From Zygosaccharomyces rouxii (taxonomy: Eukaryota > Ascomycota > Saccharomycetes > Saccharomycetales > Saccharomycetaceae): a stretch of 64,000 nt of DNA. The DNA lies in assembly GCF_000026365.1 (NCBI RefSeq), contig NC_012993.1:496001-560000 (forward strand), given 5' to 3'. The notes under the pieces are model-generated. The model was given only the letters and a program-made list of their open reading frames with translations, had not been told where the DNA came from and made no database searches. Positions within the stretch are counted from its first letter, which is position 1. Every line of letters starts with the position of its first letter. This document shows positions 37,687 through 44,802 of the stretch, one piece after another. Both the position numbers and the translations under genes were made by a program.

Positions 37687-38423
37687 CTTGTGTATTATAA
37701 TTGATTAGTTGATTACGTAGTTCTGAGGAAATAATCGGGAGCAAGAGAAGTCCCTATTGCAGCTACAAGACCAGGGTTTATATATTCCAAGATACAAGGA
37801 TAGCACCCCCTTTACCACACTGCCAATTACGAAGCACGGTTGGTAATCACCGTTTGGTCGCAGTACACAATTACACAATTGCATAACGCATAACAAAGAA
37901 GGAGGGAGAAACGAAGGAGGGACAAACGTTTAGGTCTTTTGCTTTACTATTACTCTGAGAGGGTAATTGGCATCTTTCCTTCCCTTGGAATTGTAAAGAA
38001 CTTTGGAAAAATGACAAAAAAAAATAAATAAATGCATAGGGCACAATCTTTCAAGATTTTAGGGCATGTAGGGGTTTAGGGCGCAACCTTCGGATATTAG
38101 GGTCTTAAGGGCTCACGGTTTAGGGCACACTGTCCTAGATCGACCACGGTGATGTCCGGAACTGAATTCGTTCTGCATTTCAATTAGTAATTAGAAGACT
38201 AACTTGATCATAGGTTAGAAATTCTAAACTACCGATATAACTATTGTTTGCTACAATATTGTTTGTCATTACAGTGCCAAATTAAATTTTCAACTTATTA
38301 GTATAGTAGCTAGAAAATACTTCCAGTAATTCAGTATTTTAACCGTCGTGTTGTTGTAGATGCCGTTTTATAGGAACAGGGAATTTTGATTTATTATATC
38401 GTACCTCATTTTTTGTTATAACA
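37687..38423. other. Divergent AHP1-BTB gene intergenic region
   Basis: The 737 bases hold both promoters. The striking element is a TTAGGG-rich array at 38037-38125. An ATTACGTAG site about 20-30 bases before the AHP1 start resembles bZIP (Yap-type) sites, but one copy is weak evidence. Confidence 0.6.
38037..38125 (+). promoter_or_regulatory. TTAGGG-rich array (possible Tbf1 sites)
   Basis: Four exact TTAGGG hexamers (38059, 38076, 38097, 38120), mostly as TTTAGGGC, plus a TAGGG at 38037 and a TTAAGGG at 38105, all on the same strand, lie within 90 bases. TTAGGG is the recognition core of the Myb-type factor Tbf1, which binds subtelomeres and internal promoters in yeasts. The array is about 300 bases upstream of the BTB gene and 350 upstream of AHP1. 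Confidence 0.55.
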
Positions 38424-40103
38424 ATGAACGGATTAAGCAATATCACTGCAGATATGAGGGCTACTGGCACTGGTGGTGGTAATACTAGCAATCATGCTAA
38501 TGGCGGCGCAAGACCAGGTATTCCGGGAGCTTTAAATGAGACAATCAGTACTCCAACGCCGACGTCAAAGGCAGCATCTGCAGATAAAGCAGACGGGCCT
38601 ATGCGTACTTTGGATAACGTTTTTGATCCAAGAATTCCTCAGTTATTACCACACGAAAACATGTACAAGATTCAAATCGGTAACAAGCTTTTCAAAATTA
38701 GTGGTGCGTCTTTAAGTTCAGATGGTCCCAGTTATTTTACCAAATGTTTCTCTGAAAGTACGGCCGAGACGCAAGATCAAGTTGTTTTCATCGATAGATC
38801 AGCTGAAGTTTTCCAATTGATCTACGACCATTTGCAAGGCTATTTTATCAATATTGAAAATGAAGTCCAATACACCATGCTTTATGCCGATGCTATGTAC
38901 TATAATCTACCACGACTAAGGACGCTTTTGAAAGAAACGGAATATTATTTTACGAACATTGGGGGTAAGTCTTTTAAGGTTCCAAGATCGCTTTTCAGAA
39001 GAAAAGGTGATTCACCCAATTATTTTTTAATGACATCTGCTGCTCTTTATGCAGATGTGGAGAATGTCTTTATTGAAAAAAAATTGTTAAGACCACCGCC
39101 ACAGGCACCACCATACGTCGGGCGCAGTCCTGAATATTTTAACGATCTAATGCATTTACTAGGCGGTTCATCTTTGGAATTAGATGACTGCAGGCGAGAA
39201 TCACTCATCAAAGAATGTCGCTATTACAGGTTTTTAAATCTGGAACAAAGGTTGATAAAACACAAGATTATCTATAACCCTTGTGCTCATCATGAGGATA
39301 TTTGCATCAAATTAAGCGATTTAAACCGCAGAGGTGTTCAATTACCTCTGGAGGAGGAGAAGCTGATGTGCCCATTAAACAGTGAAACCCCACCTTTTGA
39401 AGACGATAGGTACAGTAGTAGCAATTCTGAAACCGAGCAATCACAGACACCATCCTCCCAGAGGCTACCATCTCATCAACAGCAGCAGCAGCAACAACAG
39501 TCTAGGGAACCACCGTTGAAAAGACCAAAGACGAGTCATACTGCCGCTACGTCAGACGTGAAAATATGTTGGAATATTTTAAAGTACAGCAGACCTTATG
39601 TGGATGATTATCCACGCGAATTGTCATTTCAGATTGATCGACCCGAATGTACTTTAATTTTTGACAAACGGTTCAAGACCATTCATGTGTGTCTTTACAA
39701 TGAAACCGCTCATCAGTTTGAGGACATGTTCTCATCAGAACTATCAAGGATGGGTATTAATTTAGCAAGCAGTAAGGTGAAAACAGGTTCCAATGAATCG
39801 GCACCATATTCAAAACATTCGGTGCTGTTGGCATTACCAGCATGTGTTTCTGTCTGTGATCTAAGCATTAATGGTGTTAAATGTCCAAGTGTCCGTTTAC
39901 TACTCGCAGATAATCAAAATGATCAACAAGTCCCCAACCTAAATAGCGCTTCCCCAGCGCCACCTTGTCCAGGCTTTAAACTACATCTGGCTAAGTCCAT
40001 GTGGAAATTGGGGGTTAGACATGGAGAACTAATGATGATCGCTACGAAAGCTGAATCCTTTAAGGGGGTCAAAGAATTTTGCAAGTTAATAAATTATCTC
40101 TAA
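38424..40103 (+). CDS. BTB/POZ domain protein, YDR132C/YLR108C family
   Basis: The 559-residue protein carries two BTB-like (T1-type) segments: residues about 80-165 (YKIQIGNKLFKISGASLSSD, then VFQLIYDHLQGYFINIE) and about 180-290 (YFTNIGGKSFKVPRSLFRR). This matches the duplicated S. cerevisiae pair YDR132C and YLR108C; a single gene here is the expected unduplicated ancestor state. The function of that family is not established, though T1-type BTB domains usually oligomerise. A Ser/Gln-rich linker with a short polyglutamine run (about 350-370) separates it from a C-terminal conserved domain. It is longer than the S. cerevisiae proteins (roughly 490). The U6 gene lies convergently downstream, as it does beside YLR108C. 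Confidence 0.9.
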   Translation: MNGLSNITADMRATGTGGGNTSNHANGGARPGIPGALNETISTPTPTSKAASADKADGPMRTLDNVFDPRIPQLLPHENMYKIQIGNKLFKISGASLSSDGPSYFTKCFSESTAETQDQVVFIDRSAEVFQLIYDHLQGYFINIENEVQYTMLYADAMYYNLPRLRTLLKETEYYFTNIGGKSFKVPRSLFRRKGDSPNYFLMTSAALYADVENVFIEKKLLRPPPQAPPYVGRSPEYFNDLMHLLGGSSLELDDCRRESLIKECRYYRFLNLEQRLIKHKIIYNPCAHHEDICIKLSDLNRRGVQLPLEEEKLMCPLNSETPPFEDDRYSSSNSETEQSQTPSSQRLPSHQQQQQQQQSREPPLKRPKTSHTAATSDVKICWNILKYSRPYVDDYPRELSFQIDRPECTLIFDKRFKTIHVCLYNETAHQFEDMFSSELSRMGINLASSKVKTGSNESAPYSKHSVLLALPACVSVCDLSINGVKCPSVRLLLADNQNDQQVPNLNSASPAPPCPGFKLHLAKSMWKLGVRHGELMMIATKAESFKGVKEFCKLINYL

Positions 40104-40209
40104 TGCATCTGACGTAGCTGAGGATTCCTCCTCTTACTATGTCTGTATTCTACTTTGTTTTATTTTTGTATATGCAGTTGTAATATTAGTCAGGATTTTG
40201 GTTCAATCC

Positions 40210-40222
40210 GAGGTTCGAACGC
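40210..40222 (-). promoter_or_regulatory. Downstream extragenic B box of the U6 gene
   Basis: The minus strand reads GCGTTCGAACCTC, centred about 236 bases after the U6 start and over 100 bases beyond its terminator. S. cerevisiae SNR6 has its essential TFIIIC B box at the same distance (about +234 to +244). The core is palindromic, so its orientation is not certain. Confidence 0.75.
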
Positions 40223-40340
40223 GAGAGCATTAGTATGTGTAAGAATGAGCTAGATACAAGTGAGAGGCGTATTGTAATAGCTATTATGTTCTCAATATAA
40301 TCCAGCTAATAATATCATATATTGCATGAAAAGATGTAAA

Positions 40341-40452
40341 AAAAATGAATTAATCTCTTTGTAAAACGGTTCATCCTTATGCAGGGGAACTGCTGATCAT
40401 CTCTGTATTGTTTCAAATTGACCATATGTCCACGAGGGGTCCTCGGGACAAC
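40341..40452 (-). ncRNA. SNR6: U6 spliceosomal snRNA
   Basis: On the minus strand the RNA contains the invariant ACAGAGATGATCAGC block, the following TTCCCCTGCATAAGG region and GATGAACCGTTTTACAAAGAG, all as in S. cerevisiae U6. It ends in a run of eight T residues (40338-40345), which sets the 3' end to within a few bases. The 5' stem-loop differs in sequence from S. cerevisiae but still pairs (GTCC-CGAGG with CCTCG-TGGAC). Length to the estimated ends is 112 bases, equal to S. cerevisiae. U6 forms the catalytic core of the spliceosome and is made by Pol III. An internal A-box region (TGGTCAATTTGA) is conserved, but I see no TATAAA at -30. Its place beside the BTB gene matches SNR6 beside YLR108C. 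Confidence 0.97.
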
Positions 40453-40725
40453 TAGAAAACGATTTCAAAACGGTGTTGAGGGCCATACAAGTCAGGTGAG
40501 CGGAAGCAACAGCTAGAAAGATTGGCTAAGGTTAAATTGCATTCTGATATTTACCCCAATCGCTTCTCCCTACTACACTTCTTCCCTTCTGCCCTCTTCC
40601 ATCGTTAGTGTCTTTACTCTGTTGGTAACTAGGTTCACTTCGCTTCTGCTTGTAGTCCTTTAAATCCTTTATCCAAAATCAAGGTAACAAGCATTACTAA
40701 CAGTACGTCGAAACCCTATGTATCT

Positions 40726-42309
40726 ATGTTAGATAAGGTGCCTTTGGAATTATTTGATAGAATAGCATCTCTTTTATCACAAGAGGATCGAGTTTCATTG
40801 ACATATGTATCTAAAAAAGTGTACCAGAGGACTCTACCTTCACTTTATGGTAGTATCTATCTCAATGTAAAACAGTATTTCCCCAGTGATTTAGATAGAA
40901 CTTTGGGGACTAGAGATTGGTCAGTGCTATATTTTACAAAAAGTGGTGATAATAATACCGTTAGATCTATTGCCAATTCCAAGTTGGGGTCATTGATAAG
41001 ATCATTAAGGTCTAAACCACATCATTTGCCATCATTAATTAGAAGAGTCAATTGTACTTGGCATTTGGATAAAGATTTATTAAACCAACTCGTGAATACT
41101 CTGATTGAATTTGCTACGAATCTCAAAATATTTGAAGATTTCCTGGATGAACGTGTAGCCACTAAGTTATCGCTGAAAGGTAAGCAGATGCAATCGATGG
41201 TAGTAACACCTCCGTCTGTACTACCTACAGCGCCTGCTACCAACGATTATTTTGCAAGGATGGAGGTGTTAACGACCCGTTACAATTGGGATAATATTCA
41301 ACATCTAACGCTACATGTTAATCCATGTACTTTTTTCCCCCATTTGGAAAAGCCGCTTAAGATTAAGTCACTTACATTAAATTTAAGACCTGATACCCTG
41401 GGTGGCACTTTTTTACATCAACCTCTTTATTACATTTTTGACACTGGTGTCTTAGAAACTTTAGAATTGTTATCATGGTATGGTCCCGACCAAGTGGAAT
41501 TTAGTCTTTATGAATTGTGGAGTCTGGAAGAGTTTTACGAATTTCACAATATTAGAGAATTTACCTTATTGTCCTTACCCGCGGATAGAAATTTTTTATC
41601 AAAGTGTATTGCCAGCTTCCCTCGTCTACAAAGATTAAAAGTGGACTACATGCTTGACGTGCCGTTATCCGCACTCCTTGTGGATTCCTTATCTCGATTG
41701 CCTTGTTCTCAAACTTTACAGGACATTGATTTCAAATTCGAAGAATTAGATCCCCCATTAGTGTCCATTCACCAAGACGAAGTTTCTAATTTCAATTTTA
41801 ACGTCATTTGTAAATGCCCGGATTGCAGAGACACTTTCCAGAGAGTGATATTGGGCAAATATTTCGCCTGCAAGGATTCTTTGATCATCCAAGATTTCTC
41901 AGATGTGGAAGCTAGAAATTTCACACTACAACTATTCAAACTGTACCCTATTCTTCCCTATACCCATTTCGTAGATCGAAATCCATCTATTGGATTCTAC
42001 TGCAAATCGTTAGAAGCCCATGCGGAAAAGGTCAATGGTCTTCTAGGTATAGAACCAGGACACGAGAACCAGGTCACAACATTAGATGTATTAAGACTCT
42101 ACCACATGCATGTCCACTCTTTGAAGAAGTCGTGGGATTTCTTCCTACAGAGATTCCCTCAACTAAAATTTGTGACGTTGAACGATATACCTACTAAAGT
42201 TCAACAGGTAGACAGACAACAGAAATGTAACATGCCCGTTTTTTACAGTGACGGCTATAAGAGTAATCAGGTCTATGAACTGGTGGATGACGAATCTCTA
42301 TTCGATTGA
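40726..42309 (+). CDS. F-box protein, YDR131C family
   Basis: The 527-residue protein begins with an F-box (LDKVPLELFDRIASLLSQEDRVSL, then YVSKKVYQRTLPSLYGSIYL), the Skp1-binding module of SCF ubiquitin ligases. The rest has irregular leucine-rich segments and a CKCPDCRDTF motif near residue 365 that could bind metal. Length and position next to FIN1 and the BTB gene match S. cerevisiae YDR131C (556 residues), whose substrates are not established. The ATG at 40726 is preceded by an overlapping out-of-frame ATG (40718) that opens a four-codon frame ending across the start site; this could lower initiation. Confidence 0.88.
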   Translation: MLDKVPLELFDRIASLLSQEDRVSLTYVSKKVYQRTLPSLYGSIYLNVKQYFPSDLDRTLGTRDWSVLYFTKSGDNNTVRSIANSKLGSLIRSLRSKPHHLPSLIRRVNCTWHLDKDLLNQLVNTLIEFATNLKIFEDFLDERVATKLSLKGKQMQSMVVTPPSVLPTAPATNDYFARMEVLTTRYNWDNIQHLTLHVNPCTFFPHLEKPLKIKSLTLNLRPDTLGGTFLHQPLYYIFDTGVLETLELLSWYGPDQVEFSLYELWSLEEFYEFHNIREFTLLSLPADRNFLSKCIASFPRLQRLKVDYMLDVPLSALLVDSLSRLPCSQTLQDIDFKFEELDPPLVSIHQDEVSNFNFNVICKCPDCRDTFQRVILGKYFACKDSLIIQDFSDVEARNFTLQLFKLYPILPYTHFVDRNPSIGFYCKSLEAHAEKVNGLLGIEPGHENQVTTLDVLRLYHMHVHSLKKSWDFFLQRFPQLKFVTLNDIPTKVQQVDRQQKCNMPVFYSDGYKSNQVYELVDDESLFD

Positions 42310-42490
42310 GTGGCTCCAACCTGTATTATTTATGGATGTCGCTTGAGATCTGTATACTTTTTTTTTGTGCGCATGCCGTGTTGAAAAAAAAAAAAAAACA
42401 AACATCAACAAGATCTGAAGATCAAAAGGTAAACATGGAACTAACAAAAGTCTAGATAAACATAGATAAAGGGAACCAAAACAAACCGGA
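42310..42490. other. Intergenic region with long T and A homopolymers
   Basis: A T-run (about 42358-42366) and an A-run (about 42384-42398) lie between the F-box gene and FIN1. Such poly(dA:dT) tracts usually keep promoters nucleosome-poor. The homopolymer lengths may be affected by sequencing error. Confidence 0.6.
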
Positions 42491-43261
42491 ATGGCACCTA
42501 AAGATTCCAATAATTGCTTACGAGACGTGAGTAATACAAGAACTTCATCACATTCTCCGTCTACACAGGGAAACGTATTCAAAAGATTGGGGACATCACC
42601 GTCGATGAGGTATCCTAATGGCTTGTCAAAGCCCCCTGCAAGAGTTTCGCCCGCTAGGAAAAGTCCTGTAAAACCACTACTTCAATTGACCCCGAAAAGA
42701 ATACAATCTCCAGAATGCCTTCGAGAATACAACCCCAAATTTATGCATAGCGGTGGAAGTCCCTCTATTGATGATAACCTTACTTCTAAAGTGGAAAATA
42801 GGGGTTCGACAACTAGTATATTGTTCCCAACTTCACCAACTAGAACAATTTTTGCCAACGAGAGGAAAATTGGAGGTGATGGATCGTTGGGAAGAATTAG
42901 ATCAAGATTTACTAATGGACTTTTATCACCGCAGAAAAGGTTGGCACCAACTCCGATGAAAAATAGATTAGAACATGCAATGGAGAGTGATAATACTTCT
43001 GATAATAGTAATAATGAGTTGCAGGCAAAAAATCTTTTTGAGAAGTTGAAAGAAGCAGAAAAAATGGAACAAGAAACTAATCAAGAGCGTTCCAAGACTC
43101 AACCTCACAAGAAAAGTGTTAAATTTGAATTACCTCGAAAGGATTCCAAAGAGGCCCTGAAAAAGGAATTACAAGCATTAAAAGAATTGTTAAAAGAGGC
43201 TACGAGGCGACAGTCTGAATTAGAAGTTCGTCTGTCGAAATTAGAGGAAGGCCAAGACTAA
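42491..43261 (+). CDS. FIN1: Fin1, spindle-associated intermediate-filament-like protein
   Basis: The 256-residue basic protein has a disordered N-terminal two-thirds rich in Ser-Pro and Thr-Pro sites (ARVSPARKSPVKP, FPTSPTRTIF, LLSPQKRLAPTPMKN), typical of a CDK target. It ends in a coiled coil (residues about 175-254, with ALKKELQALKELLKEATRRQ). Fin1 of S. cerevisiae (291 residues) binds spindle microtubules at anaphase, when Cdk phosphorylation is removed, and recruits PP1 to kinetochores. A possible PP1-docking RVxF-like motif is KSVKFEL near residue 211. Conservation is low outside the coiled coil, so the call leans on layout and synteny (YDR130C next to YDR131C). Confidence 0.82.
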   Translation: MAPKDSNNCLRDVSNTRTSSHSPSTQGNVFKRLGTSPSMRYPNGLSKPPARVSPARKSPVKPLLQLTPKRIQSPECLREYNPKFMHSGGSPSIDDNLTSKVENRGSTTSILFPTSPTRTIFANERKIGGDGSLGRIRSRFTNGLLSPQKRLAPTPMKNRLEHAMESDNTSDNSNNELQAKNLFEKLKEAEKMEQETNQERSKTQPHKKSVKFELPRKDSKEALKKELQALKELLKEATRRQSELEVRLSKLEEGQD

Positions 43262-43346
43262 TTGGTTGTGTGTCATTTCTTTTCTTTCTGTTTTACATAT
43301 AAAAAATTCCCACCCTTTTTGTTGTTATCTCAATTCATTCCCGTTA

Positions 43347-44546
43347 CTAATCCCATTCCTTTTGTGCTATAGGGATACCGATCTTGGATTTTACCACATC
43401 CATCGTGGCAATTGCATCTTCTGAACTATCGTGTTCACCACTTTGAATCTTTCGATTGACATTTTCAAAGGCAAGATTTTTCAATGAAGTCTTGAATCTT
43501 CCGTTTGAGTAAAGGATTGCAGTATCAATAATTTTACGATGAAAGATTCTCATTACGTTGACATCATTTTCCAATCCATGACCAATTAGGATACTATTCT
43601 TATTGATTAATGATTCGGTTAAGACTTTTTGCATGCATTCCTCATAACTTAGTGACTCGGATTCTTTAATCTCATGAACACCACTAAACTGTGAATTTAA
43701 ATCAATTACCTGTCCAATAGGCCTAACAATTTCATCAAAAAGGGTTTTGGATGTGAAGAAATCCACAATGGTAAGTCTGATCATTTCATATCCAAGTGAA
43801 GTGTATGCCATTTCACAGTCCAATGCCAGCACATTTTCGGGTCCTTCCACATGACGTGTATCTTTGAATTCAGAGATGCTTGACATACCTTCGTAAGTTT
43901 GTTCACGGAATACATGATGGTCACGATTTTGACAACCTAATCGCAGAAATGACGAGGAATCTGTAGTTTCACCACAACAAGGGTATTGATGAATCTTGGA
44001 TTCTCGATCGTATTCCTTTTTCAAAGGATGATATCTGCACAGACTCTTTTTCATAACCTCTGACTTGTCAAATTTTGTATTACATCTAATGCATATGGCG
44101 TGTTGCGAATCTTGCGCATCTCCTGATGCTGATGCTGTAGCTGTAGCTGTCGCTGCTGAACCTATACTAGTGATGTATCCATTTTTCTCCAACGTATCAG
44201 AATCTATAAGAATAGATTTCAGTTTTTCCATTGCCTGTGCTCTAGTAGCTTTATTTTCAACAGCAGGTGCAGAATGTGCTATAGGTTTATGACCAATTTT
44301 AATCTTGGAAAGATCTCCGTGGAACTTATTTAAATCCCTTAAAAGAATACTCATGTTAAATTTATAACTCTGAGGTGATTTACTGCTCTTGGCTACTCTC
44401 AATTCAAGCCCAGTAGCCAGTTTGTTCAGCTTACCCTTTGCATTAGGTTTAACCTTTTCTAAAACCTCTAAAAGTTTCTGTAGAATCTTATACCTATCCT
44501 GGAAGGGAGCTGGCTGATTGACCAGATCAACAGGACGAACAACCAT
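43347..44546 (-). CDS. REX3: RNA exonuclease Rex3
   Basis: The 399-residue protein has an N-terminal region with cysteine/histidine pairs (CIRCNTKF, CRYHPLKKEY, YPCCGE, residues about 150-200), then a DEDDh 3'-5' exonuclease domain. Motif I is LALDCEMAY near residue 240, motif II LIGHGLENDVNVMRIF near 318, and motif III the GEHDSSEDAIATMDVV segment near 375. Rex3 is in the RNase D/REXO family and trims RNase MRP RNA and, redundantly with other Rex proteins, U5 and RNase P RNAs. The length equals the S. cerevisiae protein (404). It is divergent from MDN1 across 256 bases, as YLR107W and YLR106C are. Confidence 0.94.
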   Translation of the reverse strand: MVVRPVDLVNQPAPFQDRYKILQKLLEVLEKVKPNAKGKLNKLATGLELRVAKSSKSPQSYKFNMSILLRDLNKFHGDLSKIKIGHKPIAHSAPAVENKATRAQAMEKLKSILIDSDTLEKNGYITSIGSAATATATASASGDAQDSQHAICIRCNTKFDKSEVMKKSLCRYHPLKKEYDRESKIHQYPCCGETTDSSSFLRLGCQNRDHHVFREQTYEGMSSISEFKDTRHVEGPENVLALDCEMAYTSLGYEMIRLTIVDFFTSKTLFDEIVRPIGQVIDLNSQFSGVHEIKESESLSYEECMQKVLTESLINKNSILIGHGLENDVNVMRIFHRKIIDTAILYSNGRFKTSLKNLAFENVNRKIQSGEHDSSEDAIATMDVVKSKIGIPIAQKEWD

Positions 44547-44602
44547 CGAGAATTGAGAAATTAATACCTTTCTACTTATTCCTATTGAGATAGTTTCCTT
44601 AG

Positions 44603-44622
44603 CATCTCATCTCATCTCATCT
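44603..44622. repeat. CATCT pentanucleotide repeat upstream of MDN1
   Basis: Four tandem CATCT units lie 57 bases from the REX3 start. Their complement contains GATGAG, and GATGAG motifs reappear in the opposite orientation at 44688-44722, giving an inverted arrangement around the middle of the promoter. Confidence 0.75.
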
Positions 44623-44670
44623 GGGCTTCTTTATTACGTACATTTTCTCGGACATGATCATGTGATACGG

Positions 44671-44724
44671 TGAAAATTTTAGGATACGATGAGATGCGAT
44701 GCGATGAGATGGCCGCGATGAGCT
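44671..44724 (+). promoter_or_regulatory. RRPE and double PAC elements of the MDN1 promoter
   Basis: TGAAAATTTT (44671-44680) matches the RRPE motif bound by Stb3. GCGATGAGAT (44701-44710) and GCGATGAGCT (44715-44724) are exact PAC motifs bound by Dot6/Tod6. They lie 78-132 bases before the MDN1 ATG. This pairing, in this order and spacing, is the standard signature of ribosome-biogenesis genes and predicts TOR/nutrient control of MDN1, possibly also of divergent REX3. Confidence 0.8.
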
Positions 44725-44802
44725 CTATTACTAGTTGTTATATTACTACTACTACTACCACTACTACCAAGGAGAAGTAGAAGAGAAATCCTCAAGCAGA
44801 CG

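Larger units (their letters stand above)
40104..40725. other. BTB gene to F-box gene intergenic region containing U6
   Basis: This region contains the U6 gene on the minus strand, its downstream B box and, from about 40460 to 40725, the promoter of the F-box gene. TACTAAC at 40695 is followed immediately by AG and has no matching 5' splice site. Confidence 0.8.

Noticed and set aside
40695..40703. TACTAAC followed by AG upstream of the F-box gene, suggesting a 5'-leader intron
   Set aside because: The AG is immediately after the branch site, too close for splicing, and no GTATGT-type donor lies upstream in the gap.
44655..44665. Centromere CDEI-like TCATGTGAT
   Set aside because: No AT-rich CDEII followed by a CDEIII-like motif is found nearby, and the site lies in a gene promoter.
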